A stretch of DNA of 14,439 nucleotides, taken from positions 1 to 14,439 of the forward strand of contig JALONZ010000008.1 in the NCBI GenBank assembly GCA_025454675.1. Direction: 5' to 3'. The notes under the pieces were generated by a model. The model was not told the origin of the DNA, made no database searches, and worked only from the letters and a program-made list of their open reading frames with translations. A program made the translations under genes and the position numbers. The stretch is from Anaerolineae bacterium (GTDB lineage: Bacteria > Chloroflexota > Anaerolineae > Aggregatilineales > Phototrophicaceae). Each line of letters starts with the position of its first letter. The first letter of the stretch is position 1. Shown one piece after another: positions 6,408-14,189 of this stretch.

Positions 6408-8396
6408 TTGGAAACAGTAAAGACACTCCTACTTGGTGGCACAGTTGTCACCATGAACGACAAATTTGATGTGTTTTATGATGGCGCAGTGGCTATCAAC
6501 GGACATCAGATTGTCGCGGTTGGCACACGCCAAGATATTGTAGCACGTTATCAGGCAGAAGAAGTCATTGATTGTACAGGAAAATTCATTTTGCCAGGGC
6601 TAATTAATGCCCATACGCATGTTCCGATGACCCTGTTACGCGGTTTGGCGGATGATTTGCGCTTGGATGTGTGGCTGATGGGGTATGTGATGCCCACAGA
6701 ACGCGAATTTGTGAGCGAAGAATTTTGTCGGCTTGGCACAAAAATTGGTTGTGCGGAGATGATTCGGAGTGGTGTCACCACCTTTGCCGATATGTATTAT
6801 CATGAAGCGGTTATCGCCGAGACGACCGCCCAAATTGGGATGCGCGGGGTATTGGGGCAAACGATTCTCAAATTTCCATCTCCCGATTCGGAATCGTATG
6901 AACATGCAATCGCGTATACGCGCAAATTTATTGAAGATTGGCGTAATCATCCCCTGATTACGCCTGCGGTTGCGCCTCATGCGCCGTATTCCAGCACCAA
7001 AGATATGCTGAAGCAATGCGCTCAGTTGGCGATGCAATATGATGTGCCAGTCCTCATTCATATCTCTGAGATGAAACAAGAAGAGGATGATAGTTTTGAT
7101 GCGTATGGGATGCGGGTTGTCCCTTGGGTTAAATCGAGTGGGTTGCTGAATGCCAAAGTGTTGGCGGCGCATTGTGTGCATATCAACAAAGGGGATATGC
7201 AGACGTTGTATGAGAGTGATACGACTATCTCGCATAATCCATCCAGCAATCTGAAATTAGCGAGTGGCATCGCGCCTGTTACCGAAATGTTGGAAAATAA
7301 ACTGACGGTTGGTATTGGCACAGATGGAGCCGCCAGCAATAATGACCTCGATATGTTTGAGGAAATGCGCCTAGCGGCAATCCTCGCAAAGACCGCCGCC
7401 AATGACCCGACTGCGCTCCCCGCCCGTCAAGCCTTGCTCATGGCAACACGTATGGGCGCACAAGCCTTGTTTTTGGGGGATGTGACGGGCAGTTTGGAAG
7501 CGGGTAAATATGCGGATTTGATTGTGGTGGATGCGGATACCTTGCATAACAGCCCCAAATTCAAACGGAATGTGGACGCGGTGTATTCGCAAATTATTTA
7601 TGCCAGCAAAAGCACCGATGTGGCACATGTGATGTGTCATGGCAAATGGCTGATGCGTGACCGTGAATTGTTGACGGTGGATGTCCCCGAATTATTGGAG
7701 CAAGCGCGGGTTTATGCCGAAAAAGTGGATGAATTCCTCATCGCACATGAAGGTGATGTGTTGAAGAAACTCATCGCTGTGGGTGGTGTTGAACGCGCTG
7801 AAAGTTTTGAGGTGCAGGTCAAAGTGCGGATTAGCGACCCGAATATTGTGGAAAAATTGCTCAAGAGTCATGAGGTCGAAATTCTGCGTGAGACGCATTA
7901 TCGCCAATATGACACCTTCTTCTTGTTCAATGCGCCCGAAATGGGGCGTGTGCGTTATCGTGAGGATGACAAACTGGATGAAAAGGGGAATGTATCCGAA
8001 GTGCGGGCGCGTTTGACTTATACCAGCCCAAATAAAGAACGCTCATTTAATTCCGCTATCTTGTTATCGCGCTCACGGTTTATTGCCCCTGCATCCCGCC
8101 CGTTGCGGTTCTATCGGGAATATTTCCAAGCCGCCAACATTGTGAATATCAGCAAGGAACGCAAACGCTGGCGCATTCATTATCAAGATGTGGTGTATTT
8201 TATCAATCTTGACCGCCTTTTGGAGACCGATAGCGATGAGATGTATCTCGAAATCAAGTCGCGCACATGGTCATTATCGGATGCGGAACACAAAGCCGAA
8301 GGCATCCAACGCATGTTGGGCGTGCTGGGCATTTCGCCAGAGGATTTTGTGTATAAGGATTATCTGGAATTGCAAAAAGAAACTGAATTGGGGTAA
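6408..8396 (+). CDS. MTA/SAH deaminase-type amidohydrolase fused to a CYTH domain
   Basis: Residues 1-445 match the methylthioadenosine/S-adenosylhomocysteine deaminases (MtaD/TM0936 type), which remove the 6-amino group of the adenine moiety using one metal. Visible ligands and catalytic residues are His69 and His71 (NAHTH), His218 and Glu221 (LIHISE), His255 (AAHCVH) and Asp306 (GTDGAASNN). SHNPSSNLKL (275-284) and PMTLLRG (73-79) are also typical. After a linker, residues about 465-660 form a CYTH (triphosphate-tunnel) domain: FEVQVKVR, HYRQYDTFF, GRVRYR, RARLTY, YREYFQ, KERKRW, INLDRL, YLEIK and KDYLEL. The classical ExExK motif reads EVQVK (468-472) and the late ExE reads EIK (615-617). 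Family deaminases are usually about 400-440 residues, so this is an added domain within one uninterrupted frame. The substrate of the CYTH half is unknown. Confidence 0.88.
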   Translation: METVKTLLLGGTVVTMNDKFDVFYDGAVAINGHQIVAVGTRQDIVARYQAEEVIDCTGKFILPGLINAHTHVPMTLLRGLADDLRLDVWLMGYVMPTEREFVSEEFCRLGTKIGCAEMIRSGVTTFADMYYHEAVIAETTAQIGMRGVLGQTILKFPSPDSESYEHAIAYTRKFIEDWRNHPLITPAVAPHAPYSSTKDMLKQCAQLAMQYDVPVLIHISEMKQEEDDSFDAYGMRVVPWVKSSGLLNAKVLAAHCVHINKGDMQTLYESDTTISHNPSSNLKLASGIAPVTEMLENKLTVGIGTDGAASNNDLDMFEEMRLAAILAKTAANDPTALPARQALLMATRMGAQALFLGDVTGSLEAGKYADLIVVDADTLHNSPKFKRNVDAVYSQIIYASKSTDVAHVMCHGKWLMRDRELLTVDVPELLEQARVYAEKVDEFLIAHEGDVLKKLIAVGGVERAESFEVQVKVRISDPNIVEKLLKSHEVEILRETHYRQYDTFFLFNAPEMGRVRYREDDKLDEKGNVSEVRARLTYTSPNKERSFNSAILLSRSRFIAPASRPLRFYREYFQAANIVNISKERKRWRIHYQDVVYFINLDRLLETDSDEMYLEIKSRTWSLSDAEHKAEGIQRMLGVLGISPEDFVYKDYLELQKETELG

Positions 8397-8404
8397 AAAT
8401 GCGG

Positions 8405-8438
8405 TGGCGCATCACTCCGATGCGCCATTGTTTGTTTT
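8405..8438 (+). terminator. Rho-independent terminator between convergent genes
   Basis: TGGCGCATC (8405-8413), loop ACTCC and GATGCGCCA (8419-8427) form a perfect 9-bp G/C-rich stem, followed by TTGTTTGTTTT. It ends the amidohydrolase-CYTH transcript 8 bp after its stop. On the minus strand the same stem follows the beta-propeller gene and has an ATTTTT a few bases downstream, so it may work weakly in both directions. Confidence 0.9.
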
Positions 8439-9606
8439 AGCTTTGGATGATGCGGAAGGCTTGGTTGCCCCAATCAACATCATTAAAATATTGTGGATTG
8501 CCGAATTCATCGGTTGGCGCGGGGATAATAATCGCTTCGCCACCATTCCAGATGGAGAGTGTGCCAGTCGCATCCCAATTGAGATACGCTACACTCGCAC
8601 CATCGGGTGAAATTTGGATACTATTCACACTCCATGAATTTTCATGTAAAAACGCTTGGAATTGTGTCTCTGGGTCGGTGACTGTATAGCTGAGTGTTTG
8701 ATTTCCATTTACCACAATCATCGAATTTGCCAGACCTTCGGGTGTTTGAGTGTTGTATTTCATAGGCGCGGCACCGATTAAATCTTCACTGGTGCGCGTA
8801 TTATCAATTAGGCGGAGTATGCCATTGGGATACATCACCGCGAACACTTCTTTATCGTTATAAGTGGTGATAAAAGTGGCGATGGATGATGGATTCATCT
8901 CATCCGTATCGAAAAAGACGCGATAACTATCTCCTTCACCCGTCACAGGATGATAAATGAAACTTTCGCCTGCGCGGTCGTCATAATACTCGAAAATTTG
9001 CAAATATACCCCTTCATTTCCCCATTGAACATCATGTGGGTTGGAATACACCATCGCAGGAGGTAAATCGGCAAGCACTTCTGTGGTGGCGGTTTCAATA
9101 TCATAGACCACCAAGCTGTAAATTTCTGCAAAATTACCGGCTTTATCGAGTGTCGAGTAGGCTTCCGTCCATGCCAATTTTGTGCCATCGGGCGACCATT
9201 TTGGTGCAGAACGGCGCACCGCATAAAGCAGGGTTTCGGGGTCAGCATTGGCAGGTTGGGATGCAACAATGGTGTAGGTATCGGTGGCGAGGTCATAAAT
9301 GGCGATGTCGGTGGGCAATTCACCTTCACCACCCCATGTACCAAACTCGTCTACCTTTTGTGCCACAAAGTCTATGGTGATTTGTGACCATGTGCGATAG
9401 ACAAATTGTGTGCCTGCGGGGTTATAGTCGGGTCTATAGCTATAGCCTTCACCTGTGTTTAATTGAATCAATTCCCCATTTTGGAGTTTATAAATATTTT
9501 CGTAGGTGGATGCGAGTAACGGTATTTCCATGTTTTGGGCATGAATTGGCGCGATGGATAATATCAATAAACAGAACATGATTAGAAATGCGATTGTGCG
9601 TTTCAT
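8437..9606 (-). CDS. Secreted TolB-like beta-propeller protein
   Basis: The 389-residue protein starts with a Sec signal peptide, MKRT then a hydrophobic core, with likely cleavage after residue 23 (IHA-QN). No lipobox cysteine is present. The mature part carries PD40/TolB-type blade motifs: YRPDYNPAGTQFVYR (57-71), APKWSPDGTKLAWTE (134-148), PHDVQWGNEGVYLQI (190-204) and SIQISPDGASVAYLN (329-343), with FNDVDWGN (374-381) near the end. It is probably a single propeller exported across the membrane. Such domains bind proteins or sugars and often lack enzyme activity; no catalytic residues are recognised. The ATG at 9606 is chosen over a longer frame to 9720 because of the strong AGGAGGAGG site and the signal peptide. 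It lies 76 bp downstream of the MFS gene on the same strand and may be co-transcribed with it. Confidence 0.8.
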   Translation of the reverse strand: MKRTIAFLIMFCLLILSIAPIHAQNMEIPLLASTYENIYKLQNGELIQLNTGEGYSYRPDYNPAGTQFVYRTWSQITIDFVAQKVDEFGTWGGEGELPTDIAIYDLATDTYTIVASQPANADPETLLYAVRRSAPKWSPDGTKLAWTEAYSTLDKAGNFAEIYSLVVYDIETATTEVLADLPPAMVYSNPHDVQWGNEGVYLQIFEYYDDRAGESFIYHPVTGEGDSYRVFFDTDEMNPSSIATFITTYNDKEVFAVMYPNGILRLIDNTRTSEDLIGAAPMKYNTQTPEGLANSMIVVNGNQTLSYTVTDPETQFQAFLHENSWSVNSIQISPDGASVAYLNWDATGTLSIWNGGEAIIIPAPTDEFGNPQYFNDVDWGNQAFRIIQS

Positions 9607-9612
9607 GAAATT

Positions 9613-9621
9613 CCTCCTCCT
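9613..9621 (-). promoter_or_regulatory. Strong ribosome binding site of the beta-propeller gene
   Basis: AGGAGGAGG on the minus strand lies 6 nt before ATG 9606-9604. It fixes the start directly before the signal peptide and rules out the longer open frame. Confidence 0.85.
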
Positions 9622-9682
9622 GAGAGAAACAAATCCTTCTGTAATGTATTGTAACATGGCTATGCTGTGGCACGGCTTACCG

Positions 9683-11020
9683 TCAAGATTGCGTATGGAT
9701 TTCGGTGGTTTCTTTGCCATTCATACGCGGAAATGCTACTCCCCATATCAGCAAGGGGAGAAGGCTTAGGATGCCCGTCACAAAGCTGATGAGGCTGAGA
9801 TTGTTGGCGACGCTACCATATAACAAAAGGGATAAATGTTCGCTGAATAGGGTGTTATTCAGCGTCAATAGGGGTGGGGTGATACTTTGATTGAGCGAAT
9901 CTACCCACGCGCCATGTGCAAGGGTGCTGATGACGGTGATGAGTTGGAAGAAGGCTAAATCTAACGAAAAAACGCGCCCCAAATAGGCATCTGGGACACT
10001 TTTTTGAATTAAGACTTGGCTGTATGTCCAATTGACCGACCCACCCATCGCCCGTAGGATGAGCGCCATGCACACCATGAATAAGGTGGCACTCGCGCCG
10101 AGTACCAACCAGCCTAATAGTGACCATAAAAAGCCGATGAATACCAATTGGCGCATCCGTTTGATTGACCCATCATTCACTTTATTCAGCAAAAAGGGAC
10201 CCAGCACCGCGCCAACCCCAAAGGCACTATACATAATCCCCAACGAAATTTGCCCGCCCATGCCGATGATAAAGACTTGAGTGGCGAAAATGGTCATTAG
10301 GGTATCCACATTGCCGATGCTGTTGCCGCCTTTGATGAGGATGGTCATCAGGGTGCTGGGATGTTGTTTTAGGTAGCGGACACCATTCATAAAACTGCCT
10401 TGTTGCCTGTGATGGTGTGTTTGGGGTGGTTTTTCGGGTTGGACATAATGAATTTGGCTGATGAGCCAACCTGCCAACGCAAAGGTCATGGCATCAATGA
10501 TGAGGGCGATGGCTGTGCCAAATAAGGCGGCGACCACCCCACCAATCACCGCGCCTAAAGCCAACATTGCCGACCATGTAACGCTTGAGAGGGTGTTGGC
10601 GGCGACTAAATCTTTGGTCTGTACTAAGGCAGGTAATACGGCAGATTGACCGGGTTCAAAAAAGGCGGATAAGGCAAATTGAATGATAGTGAGCAGGTAA
10701 ATGAGCCACAATTTATCGGGCGTATCGGCAAATAAAAATAGCAAAACCACACCCGTCCGCAACACATTGCAATAGATGAGAATTTTGAGGCGGTCAAAGC
10801 GGTCAACTAACACACCTGCGATGGGTCCGATGAGTAGGGGTGGTAAAAAGCGTGCGAGTAGGAAGATGCTTAGGGCTAACCCTGACCCATCAGCATAGGC
10901 AACAACCAACGCAGATAGGGCAATGGTATTAAACCAATCCCCCAGTAAACTGACGATTTGGGCAAACCATAACAAACGAAAATCTCGATTTTGGCGTAAT
11001 AATGGCAAATAGGCGTTCAA
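9683..11020 (-). CDS. MFS transporter, EntS/MFS_3-like
   Basis: A 445-residue major facilitator protein with about 12 hydrophobic segments. The N-terminus LLRQNRDFRLLWFAQIVSLLGDWFN (7-31) is characteristic of the MFS_3/EntS-like exporter group. Motif A is visible between helices 2 and 3 as GVLVDRFDRLK (69-79). The central loop (about 190-215) is hydrophilic with a His triplet at 202-204. A polar stretch of about 30 residues (375-405) precedes the last helix. Family members export siderophores, drugs or other small molecules; the substrate cannot be told from the sequence. The start is taken as TTG at 11020, 8 nt after AAGGA. The frame stays open to 11257, but that extension overlaps the divergent TPR gene and does not look like MFS sequence. 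Confidence 0.88.
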   Translation of the reverse strand: MNAYLPLLRQNRDFRLLWFAQIVSLLGDWFNTIALSALVVAYADGSGLALSIFLLARFLPPLLIGPIAGVLVDRFDRLKILIYCNVLRTGVVLLFLFADTPDKLWLIYLLTIIQFALSAFFEPGQSAVLPALVQTKDLVAANTLSSVTWSAMLALGAVIGGVVAALFGTAIALIIDAMTFALAGWLISQIHYVQPEKPPQTHHHRQQGSFMNGVRYLKQHPSTLMTILIKGGNSIGNVDTLMTIFATQVFIIGMGGQISLGIMYSAFGVGAVLGPFLLNKVNDGSIKRMRQLVFIGFLWSLLGWLVLGASATLFMVCMALILRAMGGSVNWTYSQVLIQKSVPDAYLGRVFSLDLAFFQLITVISTLAHGAWVDSLNQSITPPLLTLNNTLFSEHLSLLLYGSVANNLSLISFVTGILSLLPLLIWGVAFPRMNGKETTEIHTQS

Positions 11021-11028
11021 AATGATTA

Positions 11029-11033
11029 TCCTT
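11029..11033 (-). promoter_or_regulatory. MFS gene ribosome binding site (supports TTG start)
   Basis: AAGGA on the minus strand, then 8 nt, then TTG at 11020-11018. No ATG lies close by in frame, and the protein from this TTG begins as MFS_3 proteins usually do. Confidence 0.6.
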
Positions 11034-11093
11034 AGTATCGAATGGAGACCATAGGATATGATACACTGTGAACAGATGGTTGTGCATATCCAA

Positions 11094-11099
11094 GAGGAG
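11094..11099 (+). promoter_or_regulatory. TPR gene ribosome binding site (supports GTG at 11110)
   Basis: GAGGAG followed by 10 nt precedes GTG at 11110. A possible -10 (TATGAT, 11057-11062) would put the transcript start near 11069, too close to the alternative GTG at 11068 for a normal leader. Confidence 0.55.
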
Positions 11100-11109
11100 C
11101 GCCGTTGTT

Positions 11110-13293
11110 GTGAGTTTTTTTGACCGAATTGCCGAAAAATTAGGATTACGTCCAACAGAAGCCAGCGATAGCGCATCTGCAACAGGGCGCGAGACCTTAC
11201 AAACCTTGTTGGAGCGGATGAAACGTTACAAACGCTCTGGTGATTATGATAAGGCACTTGAAGAGATTGACCGCGCCACCCAAATGATTAGCGGGTATCA
11301 GACGGCATTGGTGAATGAATCATTGCCATTTGCTTTGCGCTTGCATCGGGCAGATATTTTTACACAACAAAAACGTTATGATGAAGCCTATAATTTATTA
11401 CTTGTTTTGCAAAATGAATCGGAGTCGCATAAACAAAAAGCATATTTGGCGTATGTGCTGATTGCATTAGGGGTACTCTCACAAGAACAATCTCGGTGGG
11501 ATTTGGCACGCGATTATTATGAACGGGCGTTGCGTGTGGCAAAAGAATACAAATTGCTGGGGGCTGAAGGGCGCTCACAAGGGCATTTGGCAGATACTTA
11601 TTTGCATGAGGGCAATGCCAGTTATGCGACTTATTTGCTTCAAGAAGCCATCCCAAAAATTAATACCAGTGGTGATATGGAACTGAGCAGTTATTTTGTG
11701 GGACGGTTGGGTGAGTCACTCCTTATTCAGGGTAAAAAAGCCGATGGTCAAAACTTGTTGGGGCGGGCGCTTCGGATTGCCGAACAGATGGAATATCGCC
11801 ATTATCAAATTTTGTGGCGGACTGTCTTAGCCCAAGAAGCCATGCGTGAGGGTTTATATGATGATGCACGGCGCTTATTAATGAGTGTATTTGCCCAACT
11901 GACGGTGGGTAGTACGGTCAAAGATAATGTCCAAGCGATGAACATCTTATGCCGATTATGCAAGGTATGTTTGCGCCTGAATGATATTTCTGCCGCATTG
12001 GATTATGCCAACCAAGCATCTGAATTTGCCGATGGGTTATCATCCAAAGACAAATTGCTATTAGAGGCAACTTTGGGCATGGTGGCGCGTGCGGTGCATG
12101 ATTATGAGGGTGCAATAGGACATTTAACGACTGCATTGAATGGGGGATATGCAGAACAAGTATGGACAGAAGGCGAACACAGTCCCGTTGAGGTGTTTCG
12201 CAATTTGGCGGTAGCCTATACCGAAAAAGGTGATTTTGCATCGGCACGCGCAACATTTGATAAGTCGCTGGTGTATGCCGAAAAGCAAGATGACCCGCTT
12301 GATATTGCCGCTATCCATCGGGATTTTGGCATTTTTTATATGCGCCAAAAAAATTTGGATGACGCGATAAAAGAATGGCAAATGGCATTGCGAATTTATG
12401 AAAATCGCGGGCAACATGCGCGGGTGGCGCGATTGTATTGTGATATTGCCCATTTTCGTAAGCAAAGTGGGCAATTCAAACGGGCTATGGCAGATTATCA
12501 AATGGCATTGCAAACCCTCAGTTCTGTGGATGACATCGAAACACGCGGGGTTATTTTGGCGAATACGGCGATTGCCTTTGTGGATTATAGCGATATGGAG
12601 ACGGTTGATTCATTTTTCACCGAATCTATTCAAATTGCGGGGCAATTGGGTGATACATTGGCAGAATCCACACGGCGCGGGAATTATGGTTGGTTTTTAT
12701 TGGTGACGGGCAAGCCCGACCGCGCTTTAGCGATGTTGGAACAAGCGGTGCAATTGAGCGAAAAATTAGGCTTAAAGACACAACTGGCGGTTCAGACGGA
12801 TAATATCGGCTTGGTATATGATGAGATTGGTAATTATGAGCGGGCGATGTATTATCACGCCAAAGCATGGGAATTATTGGGCGGAATTGAAGAAACCCAT
12901 TGGCGGGGCATCGTAAGTGCCAATTTAGGCGGAAGTTTGGTTTCATTACGCAAGCCTGCCGAAGCCCAAAAATTGTTGGATGCCGCCTTAGAGAGTGGTC
13001 GCCAACATGATGATAATGAGGTGATTATCCGCGCCCTTGTGGGATGGATACGACTTGTCATGAAATCGGATGATAGTCGCTTATCCGCGTGGTTAGATGA
13101 GGCACAGAGTCGTGTTGAATTGCTTCAATCGCGGCGTTTGATGGGGGATGTATATGCGCTTCGCAGTCAATATGAAGCGCAAAAGGGCAATATAGACGCA
13201 TCGCGGTTGGTATGGGATAAAGCGCGTGGGATATTCAAATTATTGGGGTCGCCATTTGCGGATGTGATGCCTGAGTGGTTATCTGGCATATAA
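11110..13293 (+). CDS. Large TPR-repeat solenoid protein
   Basis: The 727-residue protein is almost entirely tetratricopeptide repeats, about 15 of them from residue 29 to about 705. Clear units include GDYDKALEEIDRA (44-56), SRWDLARDYYERALRVA (128-144), GDFASARATFDKSLVYAE (374-391), KNLDDAIKEWQMALRIYE (414-431), GKPDRALAMLEQAVQLSEKLG (534-554) and GNYERAMYYHAKAWELLG (574-591). There is no signal peptide, membrane helix, DNA-binding domain or enzyme domain, so it is probably a cytoplasmic scaffold for protein-protein contacts. Repeats of about 40 residues resemble those in bacterial regulatory TPR proteins and LGN-type adaptors, but here no effector domain is attached. It diverges from the MFS gene across a gap of only 89 bp. 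Partner and role are unknown. Confidence 0.85.
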   Translation: MSFFDRIAEKLGLRPTEASDSASATGRETLQTLLERMKRYKRSGDYDKALEEIDRATQMISGYQTALVNESLPFALRLHRADIFTQQKRYDEAYNLLLVLQNESESHKQKAYLAYVLIALGVLSQEQSRWDLARDYYERALRVAKEYKLLGAEGRSQGHLADTYLHEGNASYATYLLQEAIPKINTSGDMELSSYFVGRLGESLLIQGKKADGQNLLGRALRIAEQMEYRHYQILWRTVLAQEAMREGLYDDARRLLMSVFAQLTVGSTVKDNVQAMNILCRLCKVCLRLNDISAALDYANQASEFADGLSSKDKLLLEATLGMVARAVHDYEGAIGHLTTALNGGYAEQVWTEGEHSPVEVFRNLAVAYTEKGDFASARATFDKSLVYAEKQDDPLDIAAIHRDFGIFYMRQKNLDDAIKEWQMALRIYENRGQHARVARLYCDIAHFRKQSGQFKRAMADYQMALQTLSSVDDIETRGVILANTAIAFVDYSDMETVDSFFTESIQIAGQLGDTLAESTRRGNYGWFLLVTGKPDRALAMLEQAVQLSEKLGLKTQLAVQTDNIGLVYDEIGNYERAMYYHAKAWELLGGIEETHWRGIVSANLGGSLVSLRKPAEAQKLLDAALESGRQHDDNEVIIRALVGWIRLVMKSDDSRLSAWLDEAQSRVELLQSRRLMGDVYALRSQYEAQKGNIDASRLVWDKARGIFKLLGSPFADVMPEWLSGI

Positions 13294-13373
13294 AACTTGT
13301 TGGATGTGTTTATCGTATAAGAAATAGGGGCATTCTTTGTCCCATCTGAATACAAAATCAAAAGGAAATCATC

Positions 13374-14189
13374 ATGACAAGCGAAGACATACTTTCTGGC
13401 GAGTCTTTATTCAAGCATGTGCAAGTTTTGGCGGATGATATTGGTCCGCGCCCTGCGGGGCATCCACAAGAGGAACAAGCACGGCATTATGTGCGCGGAA
13501 AATTAGAGGCATTTGGCATTACGGATGTCGAAACGATTCAATTTGATACGATAGATTCGTGGGGCTATGGTTTGATTGGGTCTGTTGGGGCGGGATTGAT
13601 TGGGAATTTAATCGGAAACCGCATGATTGGTGGTGCATTGGCTTTGCTGGGATTGCGCGAACATTTGGCGACTATCACCGCACAAAAAAATATCCTTGCG
13701 CCATTATTTCCCAAACGCGAAGGCGGTACGGTCATCGCCAAAATTGCGCCTGTGGGGGAAGTGAAGCATAAAATTGTGCTGATGGGGCATGTGGATAGCA
13801 ATAAAAATCGCAAAAGTTTTTCGCCTGATGGAAAAAAGTTATTGCTCCCCTCATCTACATTGATGACGGCTGGGTTATCGCTCAATTTGTGGGCATTGCT
13901 CACGGGTCAGCAAAGTTTTCGGCGTTGGGCGGGCGGATTACTGGGCTTTGCGTTATGGCGGTTATTAGAAGATGAACGTGCTGAGTATATAGACGGCGCG
14001 AATGATAATGCCAGTGCGGTGGCGTGTGTATTGGGGCTTGGTGAACATTTTGCAAACTCCCCCCTACAAAATACAGAAGTTTGGTCAGACTGCGTGCTAC
14101 GAGACAAAATTCTCAGTAGGTTGGTTGGTATGATCGTCAAAGTGTTGCGTTTGCAAAAGCTGGTCACGCAAGATAACGTTGCGACGTAG
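13374..14189 (+). CDS. M28-family metallopeptidase, C-terminus replaced by unrelated sequence
   Basis: Residues 1-237 are the N-terminal part of an M28 (aminopeptidase Y/QC-like) zinc peptidase: LADDIGPRPAGHPQEEQA (19-36), MGHVDS with zinc ligands His139 and Asp141, and DGANDNASAVA with Asp211. The expected next motif (LAFTGAEEVG-like, with the catalytic Glu pair) is missing. Instead, after NTEVW (233-237) the frame runs 34 codons with no family resemblance to a TAG at 14189. No other frame restores M28 sequence, so this is replacement rather than a simple frameshift. The product would lack catalytic residues and be inactive. Two hydrophobic insertions (about 63-95 and 160-197) suggest membrane association. 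AAGGA at 13362-13366 lies 7 nt before the ATG. The gene is probably transcribed with or after the TPR gene 80 bp upstream. Confidence 0.8.
   Translation: MTSEDILSGESLFKHVQVLADDIGPRPAGHPQEEQARHYVRGKLEAFGITDVETIQFDTIDSWGYGLIGSVGAGLIGNLIGNRMIGGALALLGLREHLATITAQKNILAPLFPKREGGTVIAKIAPVGEVKHKIVLMGHVDSNKNRKSFSPDGKKLLLPSSTLMTAGLSLNLWALLTGQQSFRRWAGGLLGFALWRLLEDERAEYIDGANDNASAVACVLGLGEHFANSPLQNTEVWSDCVLRDKILSRLVGMIVKVLRLQKLVTQDNVAT

Noticed and set aside
6636..7235. 199-codon open frame antisense to the amidohydrolase
   Set aside because: It is opposite conserved deaminase motifs with shadow-like composition and no domain.
9648..9653. TACAAT as a -10 for a separate promoter of the beta-propeller gene (minus strand)
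   Set aside because: No usable -35 at 16-18 bp. The TTGACG overlapping the MFS stop is 27 bp away, too far.
9607..9720. Longer N-terminus for the beta-propeller protein starting at 9720
   Set aside because: The 38 extra residues overlap the end of the MFS gene, and a strong AGGAGGAGG site plus a signal peptide mark the start at 9606.
11068..11109. Earlier GTG start of the TPR gene at 11068
   Set aside because: It has a poorer ribosome site and would sit at or before the likely transcription start; GTG 11110 follows GAGGAG.
11021..11257. 79-residue extension of the MFS protein
   Set aside because: It overlaps the divergent TPR coding region and its promoter and shows no MFS features.
13327..13343. 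Hairpin GGGGCA / TGTCCC after the TPR gene as a terminator
   Set aside because: Only 6 bp with one G-T pair and no T-tract follows, so termination there is unlikely.
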